The translations under genes and the position numbers were made by a program. From Scolanthus callimorphus (taxonomy: Eukaryota > Cnidaria > Anthozoa > Actiniaria > Edwardsiidae): a DNA stretch of 64,000 nt. Location of the stretch: positions 27,993,951-28,057,950 of the forward strand of contig CM066917.1 of the NCBI GenBank assembly GCA_033964015.1, given 5' to 3'. Below the pieces are notes generated by a model that was given only the letters and a program-made list of their open reading frames with translations, did not search any database and was not told the origin of the DNA. Of this stretch, positions 36,800-49,287 are shown one piece after another; within the stretch, counting starts at the first letter, position 1; each line of letters begins with the position of its first letter.

Positions 36800-38780
36800 A
36801 CTAACATGGCGAAACGCACACACTTCACACAAAGGTTTTAGCGAATCGTATGATAAAACCTTTTTTATAATTTTTTCGACAAAAATGCAATGTTTGAACT
36901 GAAACTAAAGTTTCTCCTGCAGCGAAGGGTTTTGTTTATGCCCAAACAGCCAGAGTCATAATGAAGCTCTATTATGTCGATCTAAGTATATTTTGATACG
37001 CATATTGAATTTCCTTTTAAAGTGGAATTGCATCATGTATTAAAATCCTCCGTAATGGCCATACAAAGAATCTAATATCACCGACTACTATAAAGCCAAA
37101 TTGACAAAAAGCAGTTTTTTTAAATGCCGACATAACGACTTTCGGGAAGATAAATTTAGTTATTTTTTTCCCTTTAACTCAAGTGTTTGGGTTGATCAAA
37201 CTACCGATAATTATAAAAAAAATATAAGTATTTAAGTTTTCTTTTTCCTTAACACACATGAGAATGCCATTAAAAACCGTGATCACTTGATTAGCTTTTG
37301 TAAGTGCGGGCAAAAATCCAAGTACCGCGAAAAACGCAAACAAGCAAGTAAAAAATTCAGGGACCTATGTCAACATTTGGCCGTGCTTGTTGATCTTCTA
37401 GCAAACACGTTTAGTGAATCTTTCCGGGGCTAAATTTGTGCTTTTGCTTTCAGGTTTGCGCGCAGCTGGTAAACAAGGCGCATTCAAACGACAAAGAAGG
37501 TGGGCAGGGTCAGGTTTTAAGCTACAGTAGGGCTTGTCCAGGGTCTACGTCGACTATCTACATCTACAAATGGGGGGCTTGCAAAGGGGGTACCCATCAT
37601 GGCAAGACATTAAATTAAAATTTGGAGGTTATTCGTGCTTCTCGGTTAGGCAAGATAAATGAAAGAAAATGTCTTGCAGTCTTGCAAAAAAAGGATAAAA
37701 AGAAGGACCTTTTGCTACTTGTAGGATTATGATCGCAGCCCAAACTTCATTGTAGTTCACATGGGCCCAATTTAGGGGTAGTACCCAGCACCACCAACTT
37801 TGAAAAATACATTTCAACTTCAAAACAACAACAGATCATACATAGCTCTCTCCTTCCCTTCCTTGCCATGATGGGTACCTTCTTTGCAAGGCCCCTGATT
37901 TGGAGGGACCATCTGAAGGACACTGATTTGGAGTGACCATCGACCAGTACTTGATAGCATCCCGATACAGTAAAACCTGCATATAAGAACTTATTTAAAA
38001 GAACCTTTTCACTATGAAGACTAATAGTTTTCAAGGGAAGAACAAAGAAACAGCATAATAAGGCCTAGTGAAAACGGCATTTCTCTGAGGAAATCCCTTT
38101 CACAGTTGAACAACTTTCGAAGCTTTATCAGCCCACATTTTCTCAGTTCTTTCATTTGTGATCAAGCTATTCCCTATGGCCAGAGATGAATTAAATAAAT
38201 CGTTTATACAATAAAACCTTGAGATTTGTAAACCACAAATTAGTTTTGATTACACAGTCTACTCACTCTATAGGCTGTGCTATTGTGTTTGCCAATTTTG
38301 ATTGCGTTGTGTCTGGAAAACTGATCAAATTGACAAGCTGCTCTCCGTGCAGTTTTTGGAAGCCTTTCGACTGCTGGTAGAGTAATTTGTTTGAAGACAG
38401 ATAATGGAAAAACGTGCTTGTTAAAAATATAAATAAATGGTAAATTTATAGACAAGCCTTTCAGACGCACACGACTTCACGACTGTAAAATTAATGAGGG
38501 TATTATTTTTAAGAGTGTTTGAATAGCTAATGAAATCAGAAATGAAAGCCAACAACGAAAGGGTGAACAGGCATTCGATATGTACACGAGGGAACACAAG
38601 CAGAAAACAGCGAGTTCTCCACGAACAAAAGAGCGGTCACCTGCCCAAGACGTAACATGGTACAAGAAAACAACAGAATAATCCCAAAACCAACACACCC
38701 TTGAATTCGGACCTTCCAAAATATTTTTATTATAGTTTCAGCAATCATTGACTGATGAAAGTTCATTATTTTTTCTTCAA
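36800..38780. other. Intergenic stretch between SNRK and the next gene
   Basis: Nothing coding is supported. A diverged repeat near 37570-37930 pairs GGGGTACCCATCATGGCAAG with CTTGCCATGATGGGTACC, an inverted pair about 290 bp apart, suggesting an old foldback element. Confidence 0.5.
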
Positions 38781-38790
38781 TAATGTTATT

Positions 38791-38803
38791 TTTATTGTTT
38801 ATT
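38791..38803 (-). terminator. Paired poly(A) signals
   Basis: Two AATAAA hexamers on the minus strand (38791-38796, 38798-38803), about 250 bp past the stop at 39051. Confidence 0.35.
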
Positions 38804-39050
38804 CAATTGTTTTTCTTCTGGTAGCGAATGAACACTTGTTTTCCCTGCAGCGCGCCTCAAGGTCCAAAAACATTGCTGTGTGACGTAACAAATCCCATTG
38901 ATAATGTTTTGTTGGGTTGCTGGGTCCAATTGCACGCGTTTCAAAACATCGAAATTCCGTTTCTTCGAGCGAAGCCGTCGTTAAGAATATTTCTCCAAAG
39001 TTGTTGGTGTATAAAGCTTGAGCTAACGCCAGATGAGGTCTAATGAATGA

Positions 39051-39712
39051 TTAATATCCCGTGTAGGTTACCGTCTGAGTAACGCTGGGATCCGAACGAT
39101 AGTAAACAATGAAACCAGGAACACGATACAGCCATTGCTCGCAAACTTCAACACCCTGCTTTGTAGCGCAAAATGTTCCTCGATATACCTCGCATTTCAC
39201 AGTTTCTTCGCGGCTAATAATAATATTGTTTTCATGTGACTGGTTTTCTAATCCAAAAGGCGAGAGTTCACCTTTTTCGTCAATTATGGTCATCTGCTTG
39301 GCCCCAAGCGTTTCAGTTGTTTACTCCGTCTTGTAGATTTCAGCAGGCGCACAGCTTCTTTTATCAAGTTCCCTTCATCTAAAAGTTCCATGACTCGATC
39401 ATAGGACGGCGAAGTTCTAAAAGGATCACAGCTCGGGCACATAAATGTCGAATAAGTTCTTTCGGAGCCCGGTTCTGAGTTCACACTTGGACCACGACTT
39501 TCGTCTTCGTATGTTTGTGTTTGGGGTAGAGAGTTCGTTGCATCTTTTCTGACTTTCAAGCGGTCTCTAAAATCCAAAATAACGTTTTCCAGTTCGTCCG
39601 TAGCTAATTTCTGGTTGATCCATAATCCACTTGTTCGATACATGATAGTTGAAGGCAGAAAAGCGAGAATTTTGTAGAGAGAATGAAAGATAAACCGTTC
39701 ACTATAAAGCAT
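39051..39712 (-). CDS. Small unknown gene with an apparent 1-base frameshift
   Basis: Two overlapping frames make one plausible protein. The first (39712-39290) starts MLYSERFIF or, after an internal Met, MYRTSGLWINQKLATDELE; it has an acidic, Ser-rich middle, a MCPSCDPF motif and a basic RRSKQLKRLG end. One more G in the GGGG run at 39299-39302 would carry it into the second frame (AKQMTIIDEKGELSPFG onward) to the stop at 39051, ending VPGFIVYYRSDPSVTQTVTY. The total would be about 220 residues. I do not recognise the family. Inverted CCAAT boxes lie about 110 and 160 bp upstream (39819, 39870) and two AATAAA signals at 38791-38803. It could be a sequencing or assembly error, a pseudogene, or two separate frames. 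Confidence 0.55.
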
Positions 39713-40371
39713 CGGTCAAAAAGACGGGGTGGGTTTGTTGTGTTTGTGACTCGTTTCAAAGAACGCAGCCATCGAGCACGTGGCCGAAAAGCAATCAACT
39801 ATAACAACAAACGCTCTGATTGGTTAAATAACCATCAGTCGACAAACATTAATAATGTAACGACAAATATGATTGGCTAATTTTGACATTAAGCTATGCT
39901 TGATCACACACGTCAAGGTTATTTTTAACTCATCTGCATTTGGCGCGAAATGTTCATTGTTCTCTCTTGACGTCACGGTCCGACTGTCTACTGCTGTTCC
40001 GGTTTTTGTTTCCTCTACACGAAATGAAAATAAACTTGTTGCTTTAAACAAGAAAAACAATCAACCTAAAATAGAATTCTTCACTAGCAAATGTCAATAT
40101 CCCTTTCTAGAGCGAGACATTTTGGTAGAAATTTCGTGAGCTGGCACTTTGTAAACATTTTCGATCCTCACACGCGCTTCATATTTCAGCTTTTTGGGGT
40201 TCAAGTTTATTTGAGTTTGTGGTCAAAATATTACACGTACCGACATGCTGCGCTTTCCGGGAAAGCAGCGACCCGGAAAAATTTAAAAGTTTCCTGCCTT
40301 TCGGCAAAAGAGCATGGCATTTGAAGGTAAACAAAGATCAACATAAACAGTGCCGGAGGGTCTGCAAATTT

Positions 40372-41207
40372 CACTAAGGGACCGATCGTTTATTACGTCC
40401 ACGGGGGGGGGTGGGGGGGGGGGGGGGGTGGGGGGGGGGGGCGGTGGTTTTCTAAATCTATTGAAAGTTGAAATTCGCACCCCCCTCATTAAAAAGGCGA
40501 TACAAAAATAACCCCCCGTAACATCGATGTTCTAAAAATCTTACCCCCCACCCTGTAACCAGATCCCCGTTTGAACTAATGGAAGAAAATTTACAGAAAT
40601 TTCTCTTTTTGTTGCGCGCGAAGCGCGCCCTAATTTTATGCATGATATGAACGCATTTCACCAAACCTCAAAGAAAATGTAGATGAACATTCCATTTGCT
40701 GTGTGTATGTAGTAACAAAGATCGCAAATGACGTGCGTAAAGCAGGGTCAAAATGACGAATCTCTATCCTCGTAAAGTGGAACTCACGCTTGCCTAATAA
40801 TTAGGCCTTCTTTTTTCGAACTGAGACAGCTCCGATGCTTATTACTACAGAGCGTCTTTCTGGGGAGAGTTAGTTTTTTTTTCTCCTGGCTAAGATATAT
40901 TTTCTTGTAATGACATTCGTAGCCATTCCATTGCGCACGCACTCAAAAAAAATATTTTGTACATTCCGTTGCGCGCGAAGCGCGCCGAAATTGGCGTAGC
41001 GAAATGGCGTAGCGCTGTATGCCACGACGCGGCTTGTACATATTATTATTTAGTTTGAACCACAGTGTCTCTGAAAAAATTACCCCCTCTTTTGAGAGAG
41101 GGTGCCAAAAAATTACCCCCCTAAAATCTATGTCTTCTAAATTTTTACCCCCACCCAAATTCCACCGCCCCCCCCCGTAGACGTTATAAACGATCGGTCC
41201 CTAAATA
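40372..41207. mobile_element. Harbinger-like MITE, TIR GGGACCGATCGTTTAT, TAA duplication
   Basis: GGGACCGATCGTTTATTACG (from about 40378) pairs with CGTTATAAACGATCGGTCCC (to about 41204). TAA flanks both ends, the TWA target of PIF/Harbinger elements. A left run of over 40 G/T bases is matched by a right C run. Nested inverted modules follow (TTACCCCCC, GCGCGAAGCGCGCC at about 40615 and 40971). No transposase ORF remains. Confidence 0.82.
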
Positions 41208-41249
41208 TTTTTAAATATTTAAAACAATTCTGATTCCCAAGCTCAAATA

Positions 41250-42067
41250 AGGGGTGGACCATTAGAAGTTGGGGGAGGGGGGGGGGGCACGCACCAAAGA
41301 CACTGTCCTCGTGCCGTTTACAAGAACAAGTGGTATCTTGCCGAGGAAAAACAAACTCTCCCAATAATTGCCCTGTAGTGATAGGCCTGGCAGGAAGTGC
41401 AGTCACTATGTTCGAAGAATCACACTACGCGCGTTACAAGTATAGAAATTCGTCATGTGGACCGCTTCACACAAATGAATAATAATAATTTCGTAATTTG
41501 TGGCATCAATAATAAAACCTACAGGCATTGTTTACTATACACAAAAAACGGAACGTTCGTCTACCCTTTCTCTGAGGCTTGATGAAATGCGTTTATAAAA
41601 ATTCGAACGCTTCGCGCGCAACGGAAGAAAATGACCTCTACCAATGTCAAATAGGGGCGGGGGATGGCGAAAACCTTTAACAGCTTCATTCTTTTTTAAC
41701 GGCGACCAATAAAAATATATCATAAGAAAATTTGTTGTATCTATACATACAGCAACAAGATTTTCTTAATCAATTTCTGAACCAATATAGTATATAGCAT
41801 AAGAAAATTTTGTTGATTTGTTGATGTGGATTTGGACGGCCTGTGGGAACGGAACGCCACACGGGAACAGGTAGTGCTCGATGCGCAAGATACCCCTCGT
41901 GGGTTTATCCTTTTCCACTTTTTTTGTGTGTGTGTCTGCGAAAAAAAAATTCGTACATGGCCTTCGAGTCCGAAAAAAAATTCCTGCACAACCTGATCCT
42001 CGAAAAAAAAATTCATACGCAAAATATTGCCACCCCCCCCTCCCCCATTTTCTAATGGTCCACCCCT
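41250..42067. mobile_element. Harbinger-like MITE, TIR GGGGTGGACCATTAGAA
   Basis: GGGGTGGACCATTAGAA near 41250 pairs with TTCTAATGGTCCACCCC ending near 42067, followed inward by G and C tracts. Flanks are TAA and TAT, an imperfect TWA duplication. The termini resemble the GGCCGACCATT element at 15621. The interior has poly-A segments each read as KKF/KKN stretches, not a gene. Confidence 0.8.
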
Positions 42068-43020
42068 ATTGTATTAATTATACCCACTACGAAAATGTCA
42101 CTTTACCATTGGCTGGACCAGAATGTAGTGAAAACAGTCACGCAAAAATGCTCGTACTCACTTCTCAGGCTAATACATTCCCTGTTATTTTATGTCGATG
42201 TCACGTCTAAAATTTGAAAAATTTGCATTTCTTTGTATTTTTTTTTCCAAAAGAAAGGCTAAATGTCACGCCGAAGACTCTGTCGTGTATGTCACAATCT
42301 CCGAGGCACAGACTGGTCGGGCTCGGACAGCAAGGAACGCCTTACTCAATCCTATAGGGCTAGAATTGTAGGTCTTCCGACCAGAAATCTGTTTCTGGAA
42401 ATAAATCTGTTTCTGGAAAAATCTATTTCTGGAAATTCCCCAATGATGTCATTCAGTCAATCTTTCAGTCTTTACTTTTGACATTCGAAAATCTATTGAA
42501 GGAGACAAATTTGCATGAGAACATAGTGATGCATTCAAGTAAAACCGAGGACTAGAGAAACAAGGCCGGCTAACAGCGGGAACTTTAGAATTTTGTTTGA
42601 GAAAAATTCATCGACAGGGTTTTTTTTTTTTTACCATCGACAGGTTTTTTTACAGTGACCTGAAAAAAATACTGATTCCCACCTATGACGAGACTAAAAT
42701 AACTGTGTGATGTCTAGAACCGGAGAAAGACATTACATTCTGTCTAGGGAAGGACTGATGGGGTGAGGGGGTAGGGACTAAACTGGCTCTGTTTCACACA
42801 TTCTCGTACCCAGAGCTCCCCGGCTCGTCACGTCGCGGGGTTCTCGATTTATTACACTCCTAAAATAGCTAGAATAAGCTAAACACAGAGGCTCTGGTGA
42901 CAGCGCCACCGACGCGTGCTCAAAAGAAAATGGTGTTTTTAGAGCGCATTTCAGATGACTGCCGTGAGTTAATTCGCAATCATTTGTAATTTACTCCTAT
43001 ACGTTTTATTCAGAATTGGT
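42068..43020. other. Intergenic stretch
   Basis: It holds a three-fold TCTGTTTCTGGAAA module at about 42385-42440, T runs near 42620, and a fragment of the GTACCCAGAGCTCCC dispersed repeat at 42805-42910. No gene supported. Confidence 0.5.
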
Positions 43021-43023
43021 GTA

Positions 43024-43195
43024 ACTACCAGCGGCGCAGCCAGGATTTCTGAAGGGGGGGGGGGGGGGGGGGGGGGGGGGACCGGATAGTAAAACATGGG
43101 ACGAAAATGTTCCTCCAGCAAATACAGTAATTGTATCAGGGAAAATCTCCCGAGAAGGGGGGTGGGCCCGGCCCCCTGGCTACGCCTCTGACTAC
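43024..43195. mobile_element. MITE of the CAGNGGCGTAGCCAG family with 5-bp target duplication ACTAC
   Basis: CAGCGGCGCAGCCAGG starts at 43029 and CCCTGGCTACGCCTCTG ends at 43190. ACTAC flanks both ends (43024-43028, 43191-43195). A run of about 24 G lies just inside the left end. Confidence 0.83.
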
Positions 43196-45130
43196 TTTGC
43201 GATTTATTTCACTACAGTCATATTGAACACGCTCTATACTTTTAGAGCGTTGAAGTCGAAGGCATATGTTAAAAATACGACTTATGTTTTATTAAAGCGA
43301 GATTATTTATGTACGCGAGCGCGCGATTTGTACCACACACCACCCACCCCCACCTGTTTTCAATGCCCATTTTCTCCATGCCCTCAAGTAAGGGGTGCTG
43401 GATGTTATTGCATGGATGCGTTGCTCTTGCTATAAAGAAGCTGGTGCTGAAGCCTATCTTTTGTATTTATTTATTATTTTACGAGATATTCGCAGTAAAA
43501 ACGGGTATTTTTCCCTAAAAGTAGGTTGGTTGCGGCATACACCACCCTAAATCGGGTTCCGATCGAGTACAACTGTTTTGACCGCTTCCCAAAGTTGTCC
43601 CTAACCCCGATATCTCCGGGTCCCATTGTTTTGCGAGATTGTATAGAAAAACGTGTCTCGGACCGAGATTATCCTTTGCCCATCCGAGATATCTCGCCTC
43701 ATGTGAACAGGCCCTGACGTTTTGCCAGTTCCTCCCAAACCACCACGTAAATAAGGACCTATGTAGGGCAATTCTACTATGTATGACAATACGGTTTGTA
43801 TGCCCTCACCTTTGCGAGGCATGAACAAATTCTCTAGCTGTACTAAATTTAAGTACAGTTTTGTAATGTAGGGCTACGTGCTTTCACATAGCCATTTGTA
43901 TCCGACATCAAGTTATTTGTCATGTCTTGCATTATATCATACCTGATTAGCAATGGCGGTAAGATAGGAAAGCATAAAAATGGTTCGGGGACAACCCTCG
44001 CCATGTGGTCCCGGCACGGATGTCCGGCTTTAATAAAATTGGTACATCAAAGCCAATTACATAGCGCAAATCAACCCGCTGAGCTGTGCCATTAATTTGG
44101 CACCTGGGCACATTTTATCCGAGCCGTGCAAAAAATCCCTATCGTGTAGCCTTTCGATCGATTAGCGACCCCATAGCCTTTCGGTGTCACGCCGGGTGAA
44201 ACCTTTGCGTCGGCGTATACACCTCATTCAATAAACGTTGAAGCGCGGAATACAATGGGATTATTTGCTTGCATGAGTGACACCAAACAGTAGAGCTCGA
44301 CGACCAATGACTTCACTCCCAGAGTAACCTTTTTGAAATAGGTGTAAACGCGAGCTCATATTAGATTGAACATCTGCGCGGAAAAAAAAGCTCTTCAGGG
44401 CGCGGCGCATAAGGGAATCTAAGAACGTCTTATAAGATAAGAGTGGCACACAAAGTAATAAATCCGAATTAATAAGGGCCGATCATTGAAACTTACGATT
44501 GAACAGGATTGGACAGGATGTATAGGATTGATGCATATATATCCATTGGAGGGAGCAGATATATTAAAGTGAAGTGTAGAGAGCTGTGACCCCACGAGAA
44601 ATAAAACCCCTGTCCGTGACCCTGATCCCAAGTTTTCGTGAGTGGAACCTAAAACGTTGTTCTGCTTCGGGGGATGCTCAAAACCGTACCACGGAAAGTG
44701 CTTGATTGGCAAATTCCGTCGGGAAGTTTTAAGTTAAGTTTAGCTGCTGGTTTCTCGCGAACACCGAGCTATTTCCCGATCCTGTGGGTCCACCCTAGCC
44801 TGCCTAGCATGCATTTCCCTCTATCTCGCACGCCAGGGTCAAAGAAAGGACTGAAAAAGTACAAAAGGGCGAGATTTCGATGATTTGGCCGGGCGAAATA
44901 TGGGGAGAGGAGGGGCGCATAATATGGAGAAGAGGAGGGACGCATATCTCTAGACCACGCTTCGCGCGTCCATCGAAAAAGCTTGCTTGTGAACAAGCGG
45001 GATTCCTGTGTGCGCCACAGGAATCCCAACGGATAAACCGGCAGCTGATGATCCTCGATGATCCAAGATGTCCACCAGGAGAGATGTCGATGATTTTGTA
45101 TAAATAGCTGCTTGTGTTGCAAACAAACAA
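43196..45130. other. Intergenic stretch with repeat fragments
   Basis: A GAGATATCTCG / CCGATATCTCCGGG repeat fragment lies near 43600-43720 and a perfect 12-bp hairpin at 44999-45027 (GGGATTCCTGTG, five-base loop, complement). No supported coding region. Confidence 0.45.
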
Positions 45131-45657
45131 TGTTTTGAATCATGTCAAAGTGTTCTGAAGAGTCTGGGGAAGGATTTTACTTCAAAGCTGATTGTGTTTG
45201 ACATAGGTGAGTATATTGCACTGTTAACTTTCGACTTTCACACACTGCAACAAAATCCAAAATGGAAATGGTGTATTACGGAATAAATAAGATAAATCAT
45301 CCGGCATCAGATGTTTTTCTACTGACAACTGTAATTGCTCCATATCTTTTAACTGAAATTGAATACAAAAGCCCTATGTTGAATTTGTTTCAAAGGTGTA
45401 AACATTGAAGGACATGCATGGGGCTAGCCCCCTCCCCCTGCAATATGCGTCCATGCATCTACTTTCTTCTGCATCAGGCCAAAGATTTGCCATGCATTTT
45501 ACTTGTTGGTTCATTCTGTGATATCGGTATTCACTGTGTGGATAAAAATGTACAATAGGTTATTTATTCATGTTTTCATGTGAAATATCCATTGGAAGCA
45601 AATGAGGAATTAGTGCACAAGTGCCACCTTATATTATTTTCTGTCAGATTGTACATT

Positions 45658-48288
45658 ATGGCCATTCTGGGTGATACTCATGTGGATCCTCCTTTCAGGA
45701 AAAGCAGGTAAGTTGTCAGAAACAAATGTGTTATAAATACATTGGTATTTAAGCTCAACGTTTGTCTGACATCTCTGAAACCCATGGGAAATGCTTGCTA
45801 TGCAGGCAGTCAATTCCAAAAAGTGCTGATTTCAAATATGAAATGAAAAATGAAATATATGCACTTGTATACCACAAATTATCATGTGGATATGTTCAAA
45901 TGCGGTTTACAGATGTGGACATGTCTATCCCTAGATGCGATGTGATTTATACAATGCAGTTTACAATCATGAGTGGTTGTTAGAATATCATTCTGTAGTG
46001 AGCACTGTGGTTGTTAACGTTCCTTGCATAGTGGTTAAGTGTAGTGGGCTGAGAGACAGGACCTCAGTTTATTGTCTCATCTGAAAGACGTTGATCAGTA
46101 GACACAAATAAATGCCAGTGTGGGTATGAGGTAACTCAGAAATTCTGCTGGAAGGCAGTTGAAATTGAAACTTCTGTCAATTGCTAGATTTGTTAGCAGC
46201 CCTTCTTCTGGAATGCTTGTAAATTGATGGAAATTCCTACATTGTAGCTCTAAATTCCACCTTCCATTATGCCTGTCAAGAATAATGCTCCCAATTTTGA
46301 AGGTCAGATTTGTATCAGTGAAAAGGTTTTAAATCAAGAAATTTGTCACATTTGATAATTGTTTTAGTGATGGTACTATTTGTGATGCTCATGGTTACAA
46401 GATAAATCTGTACCCTGAAGTCATGGATGTTTTACACTGGCTAAAGAGAGAAATGTAGAGAAATGGCTGTTGCCTCAAGGTATGAAAAAGTATGAACATT
46501 CCAGTACCCCTGTGATAAGTCAACATGACATGTTGAAACAGTGTCAGCTTGTAGCTTAAATAGTTACCAACGTGTGAAAATATCCAGAAAATCCACCCCC
46601 CCCCCCACGGAAGGGTGTTGAAAAGTGACCCAACCCACCCTCCAGAATTCCAATGCCCTTCCGTGGGGGGGGGGGGGGGTGGGTGGATATGGAACCACAC
46701 AATATGGAATCACACAATATGGAACTTCTCTAGAGGAGATTTAAAGGAGAATCAATTATGAAATCGAGAAAGACATTTAGCTGCAGTTATAATTGTACAT
46801 TTCATGTTGCCACAAGGTTATATTAAATGTACTGATTTGCTATATCTGTTTGCAGGACCCAGGATCCACCTGCTGGAAAGGAATTATTAAAGATGATGAA
46901 CATTGACAAGTTCTTCAACTATCAGGAAATTTACCCTGGCCGTAAAGTGGCTCATTTTAACAAGTATGCTATGTTTAGAATGCCATTGTAAAAATAAAGT
47001 GTGTGGTTCCAGAAAATACCCCCCCCCCACCCCCTCCCCCCCATGGAAGGGATTGGAAATTCCAGAGGGGTGGGGTCAAATTACCGATTTCTTCCTACAA
47101 ATAGGAGGTCTTTGTTTACATTTGAGCTCATTAGCATAAGCGATGTTCAGAATCAGACCTTTTGAGGGAGCTAAAAAATGATGCGTCTGAATATCAATAG
47201 AGTACTGTAAATAAAACATAATTGGAAAATTTCAAGCTGATATCTCGAATTCTAAGCAAGCGGTGCAACGTTCAATTAGAGGAAACAGTGATTCACACAA
47301 TTTTGAAAAGCTTCAACTAGCCTGAAAAATGAAACAGAAAAGAAAGGAATCAGGTCAAGACTTTTTAAGAATAAAAAATAAACTTGTTTGAGCTTTTCAT
47401 GCATTTTCAAAGCTAGATACAGCGTTTCAAAATTTCGTGAATGTAAACAATGACATCAACAAGGATCGGCCTATACTGTATTTTCATTTAGAAATTCCAG
47501 AGGTGTGTCTTTGTGTGTGTGTGGGGGGGGGGGGGGGGGGGGGTCACTTTTCAACCCTTCCGTGAGTGTTGATAAAAAGATATACAGCCGATTGCGTTTG
47601 AGCGTTTTACCCTAACATTCGCACGTTACGTTTGAACGTTTGAAAGTTGCGTGTGAGACAAAAGTCGGACGTTTCAAGGGCACCAGCCATGTGTATTTTC
47701 ACTGACCAATCAGAGAGGACAGAAACGTTGGTTCGCCATAGAAACGTCTCGTTTCATCCTAGAAACGCAAGTTTCAAACGTTCAAACATAACGTGCGAAC
47801 TGTTAGGGTAAAACGCTCAAACGCAATCGGCTTGATATCAAGGTGTAAACAGGCCGAGTGAGATGTGGACACCTACCATGACTTTTGATCTGACCTTATT
47901 GTATTTTTATTGTTTTAATTAGCACATTTTGTTTTATAATTAGCACATTATATTGCAATGGCTTTGAACCAGAAAAGACACAATCATCATTTCTCACAAA
48001 TTCTTCAGTTTCCATCATTTTAATTTCTTTTCTTTCTTTTCTAATATGACAATAGGAACCCGAATGAGCTTATCTTTTATATGTACATTGAACTACTATT
48101 AATGCTATTTTAGGTCACCAAGGACAGTGGAATACCTTTTCTCAGATGTTATTTTCGATGATGAGGAACGAAACATAGTTGACATTACCAAGCTAGGTAA
48201 GACAATCCTCAGAAACTCAGGGATTTTTTCCTCAAAAAATGCATGGGTTTCCAAGGATGAGGTAAGAGGTAATATAATAATAAATTAG
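45658..48288 (+). CDS. Small unknown protein gene, three coding exons, about 110 aa
   Basis: Coding exons 45658-45707, 46856-46963 and 48114-48288 splice in phase (AG|G and AA|G codons) with donors GTAAGT and GTATGC and acceptors TTTGCAG and ATTTTAG. The ATG follows an acceptor (TTCTGTCAG|, 45648), so a 5' non-coding exon probably ends at the donor ACATAG|GTGAGT (45206). The protein begins MAILGDTHVDPPFRKSR, continues KELLKMMNIDKFFNYQEIYP and SPRTVEYLFSDVIFDDEER, and if exon 4 is read through ends at TAG 48286. Two donors inside that exon (48196 and about 48262) would instead extend it to exons I cannot find. It has no signal peptide, no membrane segment, and no family I recognise. Phase agreement over three exons makes chance unlikely. 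Confidence 0.6.
46572..46710. mobile_element. G-tract repeat copy in an intron of the small gene
   Basis: GTGTGAAAATATCCAGAAAA, a C run, GGAAGGGTGTTGAAAAGTGA, then CCCTTCCGTG, a G run and ATATGGAACCACACA. It is the same arrangement as 34569-34770, with the last 16 bases duplicated. Confidence 0.75.
46986..47570. mobile_element. Two G-tract repeat fragments flanking unrelated intron sequence
   Basis: Left fragment 46986-47085 (GTGTGTGGTTCCAGAAAATA, C run, GGAAATTCCAGAGGGGTGGG) and right fragment about 47478-47570 (ATTCCAGAGG, (GT)n, 20-G run, GGTCACTTTTCAACCC). They may be one element split by the AT-rich 390 bp between them. Confidence 0.6.
47586..47832. mobile_element. MITE with TIR AGCCGATTGCGTTTGAGCG, arms about 65 bp
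   Basis: AGCCGATTGCGTTTGAGCG at 47586 pairs with the complement ending CGCAATCGGCT at 47832; pairing continues over TTTTACCCTAACA, CGCACGTTA and TTGAACGTTTGAAA. The central 110 bp carries AACCAATCAGAGAG-like CCAAT. No coding content. Confidence 0.88.
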
Positions 48289-48584
48289 AAAAGAAATGTC
48301 ATGAGAATTGTGATAAATTTAAATTGACTTTTGTTTAACAATTAGACTACAAGTTCAAATTTTCTATGAGTCAATATATAGTTAATGAGGCATGCAGCGC
48401 CAAGTTGTCTACCCTGTTTGAAAAATAGAACGAGCAGTGCCGTAGCTAGCGGAGGGGCAGTGCTCCCAGCAAAGTAAATGTTAGTGTCAACATGTGGAGA
48501 AAAATCTGTTGGCCACAACCGCAAAAAACAAAGGATGACCAAGGCTTGCCCCCATGGCCTAGCTAGCTCTCTATGGCCGTTTTC

Positions 48585-48710
48585 GGCCCATGTAAAGGGA
48601 TCACAGAAGTTTGGATCCAAGATCCCTCACTCTGGATCCCAGATCCCCACACCTCTGGATCCCGGATCCAAACCTGAATTTAGCTGGATCCCAGATCCTT
48701 TACATGGGCC
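48585..48710. mobile_element. 126-bp MITE, TIR GGCCCATGTAAAGGATC
   Basis: GGCCCATGTAAAGGGATC at 48585 and GATCCTTTACATGGGCC to 48710 pair with a single-base bulge. The interior is built of TGGATCCCAGATCC modules repeated four times. Confidence 0.85.
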
Positions 48711-49169
48711 GATGTTTTAGTAGAAGCATACTACCTTCGATTGTTGCTTAAATGCATTTATTTTAGTTGCTTTTGAGTTTTACGGTAGACTTTTTCGCAA
48801 CTCACTATCTATTACATGATAGATAGTGAGTAGCGAAACCAATCAGATTGCAGGATTCATGATAGCATGGTCTTATCTGATGCAGTGTCTCATTTGTTGA
48901 CACACTTGTATGCCAGGTGTGACATGTGTCTTTGTTCCAAATGGGATGACAATGGACTTGCTCAAGGAAGGGTAGTGCTCTACAAACAGAGGAGCAAGAC
49001 GTCTAGATAACACCAGGCTAGCCACCATTGCTAATAGTCTTTATTAACAAGTGCAGTGGGAATGAAGGGAAAGGGGAAGCGTGTCAATGCTAGTCTAATT
49101 TTAAATGCTTGGGTAAAAAAAAATACTGGGGGATGAGAAGCCATCAAATCGAAAATCCTCTTCCGCACC

Positions 49170-49253
49170 TGGGCAGGAGCGTAGCCAGGATTTTGGTTGG
49201 ACGATAATGAAAATAGTGATTTCCTCCAGCAATACAGCCCCCTGTACCCCCCC

Positions 49254-49287
<34 letters not shown>

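Noticed and set aside
44999..45027. Rho-independent-type terminator hairpin
   Set aside because: A perfect 12-bp hairpin without a following T run in a eukaryotic context; most likely repeat debris.
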